This document shows positions 1-6,197 of a stretch of DNA of 40,826 nt, piece by piece. Source of the DNA: RUG12519 sp045649685 (GTDB lineage: Bacteria > Bacillota > Clostridia > Oscillospirales > Ruminococcaceae); assembly GCA_045649685.1 (NCBI GenBank), contig JAZRQJ010000003.1, positions 1-40,826 of the forward strand. The letters run 5' to 3'. The notes beneath the pieces are model-generated. The model was not told the origin of the DNA, made no database searches, and was given only the letters and a program-made list of their open reading frames with translations. Every line of letters begins with the position of its first letter. Within the stretch, counting starts at the first letter, position 1. The position numbers and the translations under genes were made by a program.

Positions 1-200
1 AGCAATTTTAACCAATTGCTTTTAACTCTTTCGCTGACGTTACTTTTTTCTAAAGCAACAAACAAATTACTGTTTCACTAATCCGTAAAACTTCTTAAAT
101 TAACAAGGGTCGTTAATCGTTTGTCATATTGTTTAATTTTCAAGGTCCAAACGTTAGCGTTTCAGCTAATCCGCGACTTCTCTGCCGCCATATTATCCTA
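1..200 (-). other. rRNA operon leader or spacer, running left out of the window
   Basis: Read on the minus strand, this stretch holds the CCTTGAAAATTAAACA-type motif (131-146) found in Firmicutes rRNA leaders and 16S-23S spacers. It then has a run resembling the sequence just before a 23S gene, and a short hairpin at the very edge (AGCAATT/AATTGCT, 1-20). No rRNA gene body lies inside the window; the gene would begin just left of base 1. From memory the end looks more like the spacer before 23S than the leader before 16S, but I cannot align it. A contig break at a repeated rRNA operon would explain why the window starts here. Confidence 0.6.
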
Positions 201-223
201 TCACACTTTACCTCATTTGTCAA
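195..223 (-). promoter_or_regulatory. rRNA promoter P2 (sigma-A type)
   Basis: On the minus strand a perfect -35 TTGACA (218-223) is followed by a 17-base spacer and a -10 TAGGAT (195-200). It is the downstream member of a tandem pair reading leftward into the rRNA leader. It is followed by GC-richer sequence than the surroundings, as is usual at stable-RNA start sites. Confidence 0.75.
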
Positions 224-348
224 CAACTTTTTTTGCCAACTTTCTCTCACTCATCGTGTAATAAAATATCTTGCCAAAAACAGATTGTCTACCGTAATCT
301 ACGTATTCAAAACTGTTTCTGTGCGCCGCCTCATCGCGGTGCCACACT

Positions 349-377
349 ATCTTAAATCATTTTTCCCTTTTTGTCAA
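349..377 (-). promoter_or_regulatory. rRNA promoter P1 (sigma-A type)
   Basis: On the minus strand a perfect -35 TTGACA (372-377), a 17-base spacer and -10 TAAGAT (349-354) lie about 154 bases upstream of P2. Tandem promoters with consensus spacing are typical of rRNA operons. The transcribed sequence just after it (around 310-345) is GC-rich. Confidence 0.75.
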
Positions 378-513
378 TACTTTTTTAAAAAATTTTAATA
401 AAAAATTACAACTAATATTATTCATAAACCTATATATTATACAATTAATGCATAAAAACTTATTTTTTAGGGAAAATTATTTCAAAATAAAAAATATAAA
501 AGGAGAAAAATAA

Positions 514-849
514 ATGTCAAAAAAATTTTTAGTTTTATGTTCAATAACATCAATTATTGTTATAACAATAATATTATACTCTCTTTTCACTCTAATAAAC
601 ACGGCAACTGAGCCTATCAATCCAGTAATAGAACAAACCGAATCTAATACAAAAGAAAACTATGAATATCTGCTAAAAGACATAGACGGTAAAATAAATG
701 TCTTCAAAAAAGGCGTAAACACTCCAATAAACGTTTTAGAAAAAAGAACAGATATATTGCCATCATATGATAGAGAACTTTTATCACAAGGAATATATCT
801 AGAAAACATTGAACAACTCAATAAAATATTAGAAGACTATGATGATTAA
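514..849 (+). CDS. Small membrane-anchored BofC C-terminal-like protein
   Basis: A 111-residue protein with an AAAGGAG ribosome binding site 8 bases before its ATG. Residues 7-28 form one hydrophobic N-terminal anchor. The rest is a small soluble domain outside the membrane with the pattern YEYLLKDIDGKINVFKKG, then LPSYDRELLSQGIYLEN and a conserved end of LNKILEDYDD. This pattern matches many short clostridial proteins annotated as BofC C-terminal-domain proteins. BofC of Bacillus controls a sporulation protease in the forespore intermembrane space, but the role of the stand-alone clostridial family is unknown, so no sporulation role should be assumed. Its stop codon overlaps the stop of the convergent transporter gene. 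Confidence 0.6.
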   Translation: MSKKFLVLCSITSIIVITIILYSLFTLINTATEPINPVIEQTESNTKENYEYLLKDIDGKINVFKKGVNTPINVLEKRTDILPSYDRELLSQGIYLENIEQLNKILEDYDD

Positions 850-2105
850 TCAATAGTCTTCTTTTTTATGGTAATTCCCTTTATGCGCTTGTCTTCCATT
901 TCAGAAACAGTAATTTCTAAATCATCAAAAATAAACTTATCTCCTTCTTTGGGCAATTTTTCAAGATTTTCCAATACCCAACCACTCATAGTATTACTCT
1001 CTGTTTGTCCTTTAAATTCAGACTTACAAACTTCTTTATACATATCGTAAACACTTATATCAGGATTTATCCACCAAGTAAAATCATCAATTTTTTTTAT
1101 ACAATTTTCTCTATCATCTTTTTCATCATATATGTTGCCTATTAATTGTTCCAATATATCTTCAAAAGTTATAACCCCTTCAATTCCACCATATTGATCT
1201 ACAACTATAGCCATATGTGTTTTCCCTTGCTGAAAATTTTTCATCAACTCAGAAATATTCGTGCGAGGTGGTACTAACAAAGCTTTTTTTAACATATTTC
1301 TAATATTAAAAGAATCATTTGAAAAGTATGCTCTAAAGAAATCTTTTTCACTCAAAACACCAATAATATTATCAATATTTTTTTCATAAACTGGCAAACG
1401 AGAATATCTTTCTCTTAAGAATACTTTTTTGATTTCCTCTATTTTTTCATTTACTTCTATAGAAATTAAATCTACCCTTGGCGTCATAACTTCACTAGCA
1501 GTTATTTCATCCAAATCCAATGCAGAACGAACTAATTCTCCCTCTCTATTTTCCAAGACTCCCTGATCTTCAATTTCTTCAATCATAAATTTTAATTCTT
1601 GTTCAGTAATCGTAGGCTGTTTATCCGACTTATCAATTTTGCTAACGAGCATTTTCAATTTATCAAAGACAAAAATCAATGGACTAAAAGCCAAAACAAA
1701 AAAATGGACACCAACAATATTTTTCATACAAACTAATTCAGCTTTATCATTTGCCAAAGTTTTAGGAATAATTTCTCCAAAGATAAGCAACACAACCGTC
1801 AAAAATATTGTTGATATTCCAGCACCCATAGCCCCAAAATACGATGTAAACAATAATGTTCCAATAGTAGATGCAGCTATGTTAACTATATTATTTCCAA
1901 TAAGTATACCGGTAAGAATTCTAGTATATTGTCCACTTAATTTAACAACCTTAACAGCTTTTCTATTTCCATCGGCAGCTAACTTCTTCATTCTTATTCT
2001 GTTATAACTGGCGAATGCAGTCTCAGAAGAGGAAAAAAACGCAGAAAAAGCAACTAAAAAAGCTATGCTAAGCCATAAAATAATATCACTAACGATTGTA
2101 TCCAA
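846..2105 (-). CDS. CNNM/CorC (HlyC) family transporter with CBS pair
   Basis: A 419-residue inner-membrane protein. The first 150 or so residues are the DUF21/CNNM transmembrane domain with about four helices, including the motif FFSSSETAF and a GNNIVN segment. Two CBS domains follow (about 200-325; EVMTPR, then VVDQYGGIEGVITFEDILE), then a CorC_HlyC C-terminal domain. Family members are linked to Mg2+/Co2+ efflux or magnesium homeostasis; the older name hemolysin is misleading. The start is a TTG 10 bases after GAGGAG, since no ATG lies nearby in frame. It appears monocistronic and converges on the BofC-like gene with overlapping stop codons and no visible terminator between them. Confidence 0.9.
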   Translation of the reverse strand: MDTIVSDIILWLSIAFLVAFSAFFSSSETAFASYNRIRMKKLAADGNRKAVKVVKLSGQYTRILTGILIGNNIVNIAASTIGTLLFTSYFGAMGAGISTIFLTVVLLIFGEIIPKTLANDKAELVCMKNIVGVHFFVLAFSPLIFVFDKLKMLVSKIDKSDKQPTITEQELKFMIEEIEDQGVLENREGELVRSALDLDEITASEVMTPRVDLISIEVNEKIEEIKKVFLRERYSRLPVYEKNIDNIIGVLSEKDFFRAYFSNDSFNIRNMLKKALLVPPRTNISELMKNFQQGKTHMAIVVDQYGGIEGVITFEDILEQLIGNIYDEKDDRENCIKKIDDFTWWINPDISVYDMYKEVCKSEFKGQTESNTMSGWVLENLEKLPKEGDKFIFDDLEITVSEMEDKRIKGITIKKKTID

Positions 2106-2158
2106 AAAATATCAACTCCTCAAAACAAAAAATTTGTATTTTCTAAATTTAAAATATA

Positions 2159-2167
2159 TGTTATAAT
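2159..2167 (+). promoter_or_regulatory. Extended -10 promoter for the DUF4364 gene
   Basis: TGTTATAAT fits the extended -10 consensus TGnTATAAT exactly. There is no well-spaced -35 box, as expected for this promoter class. It lies about 55 bases before the ATG at 2220, which has a GGAGG site. Confidence 0.55.
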
Positions 2168-2219
2168 TAGCCTTAAATTATAGCAAAAATATCTAAGTTT
2201 ATACACGGAGGCGACAAAA

Positions 2220-2834
2220 ATGGTAAAAGACACATATTTAGTAGACAATACCCCAGGAAGTCTATCTAACATATACAAAATAAAAATATTAATATGTTGC
2301 GTAATAAACGAAACAAAAACTCCATTTACAAAGTATCAATTAAATGATGTTTTTCAATATAACGGAACCGTAAATTATTTCAATTTTTGTCAAGCAATCA
2401 AAGAGTTATTTAATACAAAGCACATATTTGAAAAACCAAACAGCAAAGGTGATGTGAACCATTTATATCTAACCGAACTAGGAAAAGAAACTGCCGTAAC
2501 CTTAAAAAATAACATTCCCAAATCGACGATAAACAAAACACTAATTGGGCTTAAAAACTTAATAACAAAAGATAGACAAAACAAAGGCCGTCAAGTAACT
2601 GTAAAAAAGAAAACAGATGGTTATATAGTAAATTTGGTGTTAGAAGAAACCGGTAGCAATTTAATAGATCTGGCTCTATTTTGTCCAACTGAAGACCTAG
2701 CAAAAAAAATGAAAAAAGAGATGGAAGCCAAAACAACTGATATTTACAAATGTATCCTAGCTGTTTTAAGCAACGACCACAAAACACTATTTAACACTGC
2801 ATCTAACATAAAAGCATTTACATCATTAAATTAA
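2220..2834 (+). CDS. DUF4364 family protein (winged-helix-like)
   Basis: A 204-residue soluble protein whose ATG follows ACGGAGG. The N-terminal half (about 18-95) has the features of a winged-helix domain: KIKILICCVI, then TKYQLNDVFQ, then the wing region HLYLTELGKETAVTL. The C-terminal half is a mixed alpha/beta region. This arrangement is that of DUF4364, a family of clostridial proteins of unknown function thought to bind DNA. It is a single gene with its own extended -10 promoter, and its neighbours do not point to a pathway. Family assignment is by recognition of the sequence pattern; the regulatory role is inference. Confidence 0.75.
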   Translation: MVKDTYLVDNTPGSLSNIYKIKILICCVINETKTPFTKYQLNDVFQYNGTVNYFNFCQAIKELFNTKHIFEKPNSKGDVNHLYLTELGKETAVTLKNNIPKSTINKTLIGLKNLITKDRQNKGRQVTVKKKTDGYIVNLVLEETGSNLIDLALFCPTEDLAKKMKKEMEAKTTDIYKCILAVLSNDHKTLFNTASNIKAFTSLN

Positions 2835-2910
2835 CTTAAAATACAATTAAAGCAAACCTATTCAACTCAAATAATTAATGAATAAATTCGACACAATTTA
2901 CGATTATAGT

Positions 2911-2939
2911 TTGACAAACAAAACAAATATTACTATAAT
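2911..2939 (+). promoter_or_regulatory. Consensus sigma-A promoter upstream of the XRE regulator
   Basis: A perfect -35 TTGACA (2911-2916) and perfect -10 TATAAT (2934-2939) are separated by 17 bases. The predicted start near 2946 leaves an untranslated leader of about 145 bases before the TTG at 3090. That leader holds the repeats listed separately. A consensus promoter in front of a repressor-type gene suggests it is held in check by protein binding. Confidence 0.7.
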
Positions 2940-2943
2940 AAAG

Positions 2944-2990
2944 TAACGGATCATAATGACATAATTGCAATCCTTACGGTTGATTATGAC
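2944..2990 (+). repeat. Imperfect direct repeat with internal dyad, candidate operator
   Basis: Two 17-base copies (2944-2960 and 2974-2990) match at 13 of 17 positions and lie 30 bases apart, about three helical turns. They also contain the inverted arms TCATAAT (2951-2957) and ATTATGA (2983-2989). They begin a few bases after the -10 box. This is where an autoregulatory operator for the XRE protein would be expected, but no binding is shown. Confidence 0.4.
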
Positions 2991-3036
2991 TTCGATTATA
3001 CCTTTTCAAAATACAATTGTCAATAGATTCTATGAA

Positions 3037-3076
3037 TTTATGAATTACATATTAAATTTATGAATTACATATTAAA
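3037..3076 (+). repeat. Perfect 20-bp tandem duplication before the XRE gene
   Basis: Two exact head-to-tail copies of a 20-base unit (3037-3056 and 3057-3076) lie directly before the GAGGTG ribosome binding site of the regulator. The duplication creates an extra in-frame ATG (3060) with no good binding site. It could be recent slippage or a paired binding site. Confidence 0.85.
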
Positions 3077-3089
3077 TGAGGTGCTGTAT

Positions 3090-3539
3090 TTGAACATATT
3101 CTATATTATTAAAAATCTTTGTGATAAAAACAAAATTACAATTTTTGAATTAGAAAAACAAATAGGAGTCTCTAGAGGTATATTATATACGTGGAAAAAA
3201 AGCTCACCTAGCGTAGAAAAAGTAAAAAGAGTAGCAGAATATTTTAATATTTCTATGGATTATCTTGTAAATCACCAAATTGAGGAAGACAATATAGTAG
3301 AAATAAATAATGAACAGGATAAAAAAGTTATAAATAAATTTTTATCTTTAAACAATAATGATAACAAAGTAAAAATAGAAGGACTGGTAGATTATTTTTC
3401 ATTAAAAGAACAAGAACGTAAAGATTATGAAAAAGAATTCATAAAAATACTAAAATCCTCTCGTTCAATACAGATGGATATAGAAAATGAAAATATAAAA
3501 TTACCCAAAACATTTTCAAAAAAGCAGGTTAACATTTAA
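3090..3539 (+). CDS. XRE-family (Cro/C1-type) helix-turn-helix regulator
   Basis: A 149-residue protein from the TTG at 3090, which sits 6 bases after GAGGTG. An in-frame ATG at 3060 would add 10 residues but lies inside the 20-bp duplication and lacks a ribosome binding site. Residues about 5-60 form a Cro/C1-type HTH: KITIFELEKQIGVSRGILYTW, then VEKVKRVAEYFNISMDYLV. The rest is a charged helical tail, probably for dimerisation or ligand response. No phage genes lie nearby, so a phage repressor is unlikely, and the target is unknown. The terminator stem starts within the last codons. Confidence 0.8.
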   Translation: MNIFYIIKNLCDKNKITIFELEKQIGVSRGILYTWKKSSPSVEKVKRVAEYFNISMDYLVNHQIEEDNIVEINNEQDKKVINKFLSLNNNDNKVKIEGLVDYFSLKEQERKDYEKEFIKILKSSRSIQMDIENENIKLPKTFSKKQVNI

Positions 3540-3556
3540 TGTAACCTGCTTTTTTG
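3518..3556 (+). terminator. Intrinsic terminator of the XRE gene
   Basis: AAAAGCAGGTTA (ending 3531) pairs with TAACCTGCTTTT (from 3542), with a 10-base loop and a T run. The left arm covers the last codons and the stop lies in the loop, so the hairpin overlaps the coding end. Confidence 0.85.
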
Positions 3557-3591
3557 CAGGTATATATTTAGCATAATATACAATTAATAAC

Positions 3592-3697
3592 CGATAACGA
3601 TTATGTTTTTTTACAATTTAAATATTTTTGAAAAATTTTTTACTTTTTTTAAAATTAAGCTTGACAGTCACAAATTATTCTGATATAATCGTTATCG
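3592..3697. repeat. 13-bp perfect inverted repeat spanning the tRNA promoter
   Basis: CGATAACGATTAT at 3592-3604 is the exact reverse complement of ATAATCGTTATCG at 3685-3697. The right arm covers most of the -10 box of the tRNA promoter. The arms are too far apart (80 bases) for a terminator, so this looks more like two binding sites for one protein, or chance in AT-rich DNA. The intervening DNA is AT-rich and has no gene. Confidence 0.5.
3661..3689 (+). promoter_or_regulatory. Perfect consensus promoter of the tRNA cluster
   Basis: TTGACA (3661-3666), 17 bases, then TATAAT (3684-3689), about 40 bases before the first tRNA. Exact consensus at both boxes fits a strong stable-RNA promoter. 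Confidence 0.85.
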
Positions 3698-3730
3698 TGA
3701 TCGATTGAGATCGAGATAGAAATCTGTTGT

Positions 3731-3804
3731 GCGGGTGTAGTTCAATGGTAGAATCCCAGCCTTCCAAGCTGGTTGTGTGGGTTCGATTCCCATCACCCGC
3801 TCCA
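3731..3804 (+). tRNA. tRNA-Gly (TCC)
   Basis: Full cloverleaf of 74 bases with encoded CCA. Acceptor GCGGGTG pairs with CACCCGC, the anticodon loop reads TCC, and the T-loop GGTTCGATTCC is present. First gene of a five-tRNA cluster. Confidence 0.95.
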
Positions 3805-3833
3805 TTTTTGTGTTTTATTACTGCATTTTAGAT

Positions 3834-3910
<77 letters not shown>

Positions 3911-3929
3911 TATAATATCATAAATATAT

Positions 3930-4007
3930 GGTGGGTATAGCGCAGTTGGTTAGCGCGCCAGATTGTGGCTCTGGAGGTCGTGGGTTCGATTCCCACTATC
4001 CACCCCA
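3930..4007 (+). tRNA. tRNA-His (GTG)
   Basis: A cloverleaf with the extra G-1 at 3930 opposite C73 (4004), the identity element of tRNA-His. The anticodon is GTG within GATTGTGGC, and CCA is encoded. Confidence 0.95.
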
Positions 4008-4036
4008 TTTGTTTAGAGAGGTTGGTTTAGTTTTAT

Positions 4037-4112
4037 TGGACCGTCGCCAAGTGGTAAGGCAACGGACTTTGACTCCGTCATTCCGCTGGTTCGAATCCAG
4101 CCGGTCCAGCCA
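4037..4112 (+). tRNA. tRNA-Gln (TTG)
   Basis: A 76-base cloverleaf with encoded CCA. Acceptor TGGACCG pairs with CGGTCCA, and the anticodon loop CTTTGAC gives TTG. It is followed by a hairpin and T run that separate it from the next tRNA. Confidence 0.95.
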
Positions 4113-4116
4113 TTTT

Positions 4117-4148
4117 AAAACTTCACTAAGTTAAGGTGGAGTTTTTTT
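4117..4148 (+). terminator. Hairpin and T run between the two tRNA-Gln genes
   Basis: AACTTCAC (4119-4126) pairs with GTGGAGTT (4136-4143) with one wobble, followed by seven T. It is modest, so it may only partly stop transcription before the last tRNA. Confidence 0.55.
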
Positions 4149-4153
4149 AATAC

Positions 4154-4229
4154 TGGGGTGTCGCCAAGCGGTAAGGCACCAGATTCTGGCTCTGGCATTC
4201 CGAGGGTTCGAATCCTTCCACCCCAGCCA
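4154..4229 (+). tRNA. tRNA-Gln (CTG)
   Basis: A 76-base cloverleaf with encoded CCA. Acceptor TGGGGTG pairs with CACCCCA, and the anticodon loop TTCTGGC gives CTG. It closely resembles the TTG isoacceptor just upstream and probably arose by duplication, with a change in the anticodon. Confidence 0.95.
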
Positions 4230-4263
4230 TCAACAAATTTGTTGGAATTAAAATAGAGTTAAA

Positions 4264-4293
4264 ATGTCATCCTTTTTAGGGTGATATTTTTTT
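4264..4293 (+). terminator. Terminator of the tRNA cluster
   Basis: ATGTCATCCT (4264-4273) pairs with AGGGTGATAT (4278-4287) through a four-T loop with wobble pairs, then a T run. Confidence 0.75.
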
Positions 4294-4341
4294 GCAAAGA
4301 AACCATCCATTATTATATAGCATTAAAAAGGAGAATAAATT

Positions 4342-5139
4342 ATGGGATTATTTAACTTTTTCAAAAGAAAAAAGGTTAATAATAAAAACAAGTGTAAAAC
4401 AAATAAAGACCGTCCATGCATTAGTTTTGTGTTGTTAAGTCAGACAATTTGGTCAAAGCAAAAACTTATTGATGATATCAGAACAGACTGGAACTTAATT
4501 ATTGACGATGTCGCAGATAAAGATGACACAATATGTGGAAATATAAACAACATAAGAATTTTCATTAGTTTTATAGATTCTAGAATCCCAAATAACGAGG
4601 CAGAATATAATGCAAAAGCAAACTATTTATGGAAAAACGCCGAACAAACTGTAAGCACACATAAGTCATATATTATAATAGGTATAATGGGAGAAGAAAA
4701 TGTCAAGGAAAAAGAAGAATTACTTGTAAAAATTTCTTCATCATGTTTAAAACAACATAATGCAGTTGCATTGTATTCAGATGGAGTGATTTACGAACCA
4801 AAATTTTATATAGAAACAAGTGAAATAATAAATACTGAAAGTTTTCCAATTTTTAATTCAATATGGTTCGGAATCTATGGTGATAAAAACATAAAAGGAT
4901 TTTATACATATGGACTATATAGATTTGGATACAAAGAAATTGAAATATATTCCGACAATAACTCAGATATGAATGAATTACGTAACTTAATTATAGAAAT
5001 AACGGGATATGTCATTAATAATAATATTGAGTTACATAGTGGAGAGACTATTGGCTTGTCAGAAGAACAAAAACTAAAAATCACAGAATCCAAAGGAATT
5101 GCATTAGATGGAATCACTTTAAAAATCAATATAAAATAA
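4342..5139 (+). CDS. DUF4261 domain-containing protein
   Basis: A 265-residue protein; the ATG follows AAAAGGAG. After a basic N-terminus (KKRKK-type, residues 8-25) comes an alpha/beta region with many aromatic residues. The C-terminal part (about 175-263) carries the DUF4261 signature: GFYTYGLYRFGYKEIEIYSD, then SGETIGLSEEQKLKITESKG and a terminal LDGITLKI. DUF4261 proteins are of unknown function, and in several bacteria occur near polymorphic toxin immunity genes. No toxin gene lies beside it here. A weak promoter (TTGCAA, 16 bases, TATATA; 4292-4319) lies just before it. It appears monocistronic, ending at the terminator near 5175. Confidence 0.8.
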   Translation: MGLFNFFKRKKVNNKNKCKTNKDRPCISFVLLSQTIWSKQKLIDDIRTDWNLIIDDVADKDDTICGNINNIRIFISFIDSRIPNNEAEYNAKANYLWKNAEQTVSTHKSYIIIGIMGEENVKEKEELLVKISSSCLKQHNAVALYSDGVIYEPKFYIETSEIINTESFPIFNSIWFGIYGDKNIKGFYTYGLYRFGYKEIEIYSDNNSDMNELRNLIIEITGYVINNNIELHSGETIGLSEEQKLKITESKGIALDGITLKINIK

Positions 5140-5170
5140 AAAATAAGCATATATAAGAAATGTATTATAC

Positions 5171-5208
5171 AAAAAACAGCTTCACAAAAGTAGAAGCTGT
5201 TTTTTATT
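5171..5208 (+). terminator. Terminator of the DUF4261 gene
   Basis: AACAGCTTC (5175-5183) pairs with GAAGCTGTT (5193-5201), flanked by A and T runs. The same 9-base stem recurs at 6154-6180. Confidence 0.9.
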
Positions 5209-5209
5209 T

Positions 5210-5405
5210 AAAAAATTAAGTTAAACATAAACAACACACCCAAAACATATCTTTTATATTTAATCATTTATTAACAATTATTAACAATTACTTCATACAA
5301 AAAACACACCCAGTACACATTCACTATATATACTCTTAATTGTAGATCGATCTTAGAAATAATTAAATATTTTGATTTGATTAAATTAAAAGAGGGGATA
5401 TAAAA
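5210..5405 (+). promoter_or_regulatory. Upstream region of the secreted orphan, with short repeats
   Basis: No gene is seen here. It holds an exact 10-base tandem repeat TTAACAATTA (5271-5290), two copies of AACACACCCA exactly 70 bases apart (5233 and 5303), and the palindrome AGATCGATCT (5344-5353). I cannot place a convincing -35/-10 pair. An AGAGGGG ribosome binding site precedes the ATG at 5406. Confidence 0.4.
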
Positions 5406-6113
5406 ATGATAAAGAAATTATTAGCAACAACATTAGCAACATTATCGGTAGCTTCTATGTCTTTGCCAACAATGGCAGTTAAAACAACAGATGTTAATCA
5501 AGAACAACATGACAATTGCCTATACTCACAGCAATCAAACAATAACTTTAGTGATTTCGAAATTATTGAAAAAGAAGCTATTACCAAATATGATACAGGA
5601 GAATTACCTTTATTTGAAACAAAAGAGGTAAAAGCAGATAACGCAAATGATAATTTCAAATTCGTTGACATTAGTGCAAACGAAGAACAACGTAAAGCTA
5701 TTGATAAAGAAAGTGATCGCATTAAATGCTTGCAAGATGGCAACAAATCCGCTGGTTATTTAGCAATTGAAAATAATATGCTATCTCTTAGAAACAATGT
5801 AATAAATACCCAGGATGCTCTTAAAAGATTTGATGTTAATACAGCAGGTTCAAAGGCTATTAATGCAGTTAAAGATGCTTCTTATATTATAGGAGATACC
5901 GCACTTTATCCTATAAATGGTGGTTTAAGATATGCTTATGATAACGGACTCTTGACAAAAGCAAAAGATAAGATTGTTAATTATGTAACGAATAATCTTA
6001 AAAACAAGGCGCTAGATTATGCTGGTCTAGGTAAAAAAGACAATAAAAAAGACAGCAAAGTCGCAAAAGCATTTAAATGGGGAAAAAATGTATTTAATTT
6101 CTTCGCAAAATAA
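5406..6113 (+). CDS. Orphan secreted protein with signal peptide
   Basis: A 235-residue protein I do not recognise. It begins with a clear Sec signal peptide: KK, a hydrophobic core at about 5-20, and a likely cleavage after SLPTMA (residue 24). The mature N-terminal half is acidic and polar, rich in Asn, Asp and Glu. The C-terminal half has possible amphipathic helices (TKAKDKIVNYVTNNLKNKA) and ends in a basic stretch with GKKDNKKDSKVAKAFKWGKN. There is no LPXTG or other anchor, no cysteine pair pattern and no enzymatic motif. Neighbours give no clue. It is flanked by two copies of the same terminator hairpin. It could act outside the cell, on a host or on neighbouring bacteria, but that is guesswork. 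Confidence 0.75.
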   Translation: MIKKLLATTLATLSVASMSLPTMAVKTTDVNQEQHDNCLYSQQSNNNFSDFEIIEKEAITKYDTGELPLFETKEVKADNANDNFKFVDISANEEQRKAIDKESDRIKCLQDGNKSAGYLAIENNMLSLRNNVINTQDALKRFDVNTAGSKAINAVKDASYIIGDTALYPINGGLRYAYDNGLLTKAKDKIVNYVTNNLKNKALDYAGLGKKDNKKDSKVAKAFKWGKNVFNFFAK

Positions 6114-6149
6114 AAGGTTAAAAGTGATAATTAACATTTTAAAATAATA

Positions 6150-6187
6150 AAAAAACAGCTTCATAAAAATAGAAGCTGTTTTTTATT
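6150..6187. terminator. Bidirectional terminator between the secreted protein and the YbhN-like gene
   Basis: AACAGCTTC (6154-6162) pairs with GAAGCTGTT (6172-6180), with A and T runs on both sides, so it can serve both convergent genes. The stem is identical to the one at 5175-5201. Confidence 0.9.
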
Positions 6188-6197
6188 TTGTTTATAA

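Noticed and set aside
129..398. 89-residue open frame on the plus strand
   Set aside because: It lies across the rRNA promoters and leader on the opposite strand, has no ribosome binding site and its product looks random.
3090..3539. Prophage repressor
   Set aside because: An XRE protein alone is not evidence; no integrase, structural or lysis gene and no attachment repeat was seen, despite the neighbouring tRNAs.
3928..4134. 68-residue open frame
   Set aside because: It runs through the tRNA-His and tRNA-Gln genes; such frames are by-products of tRNA sequence.
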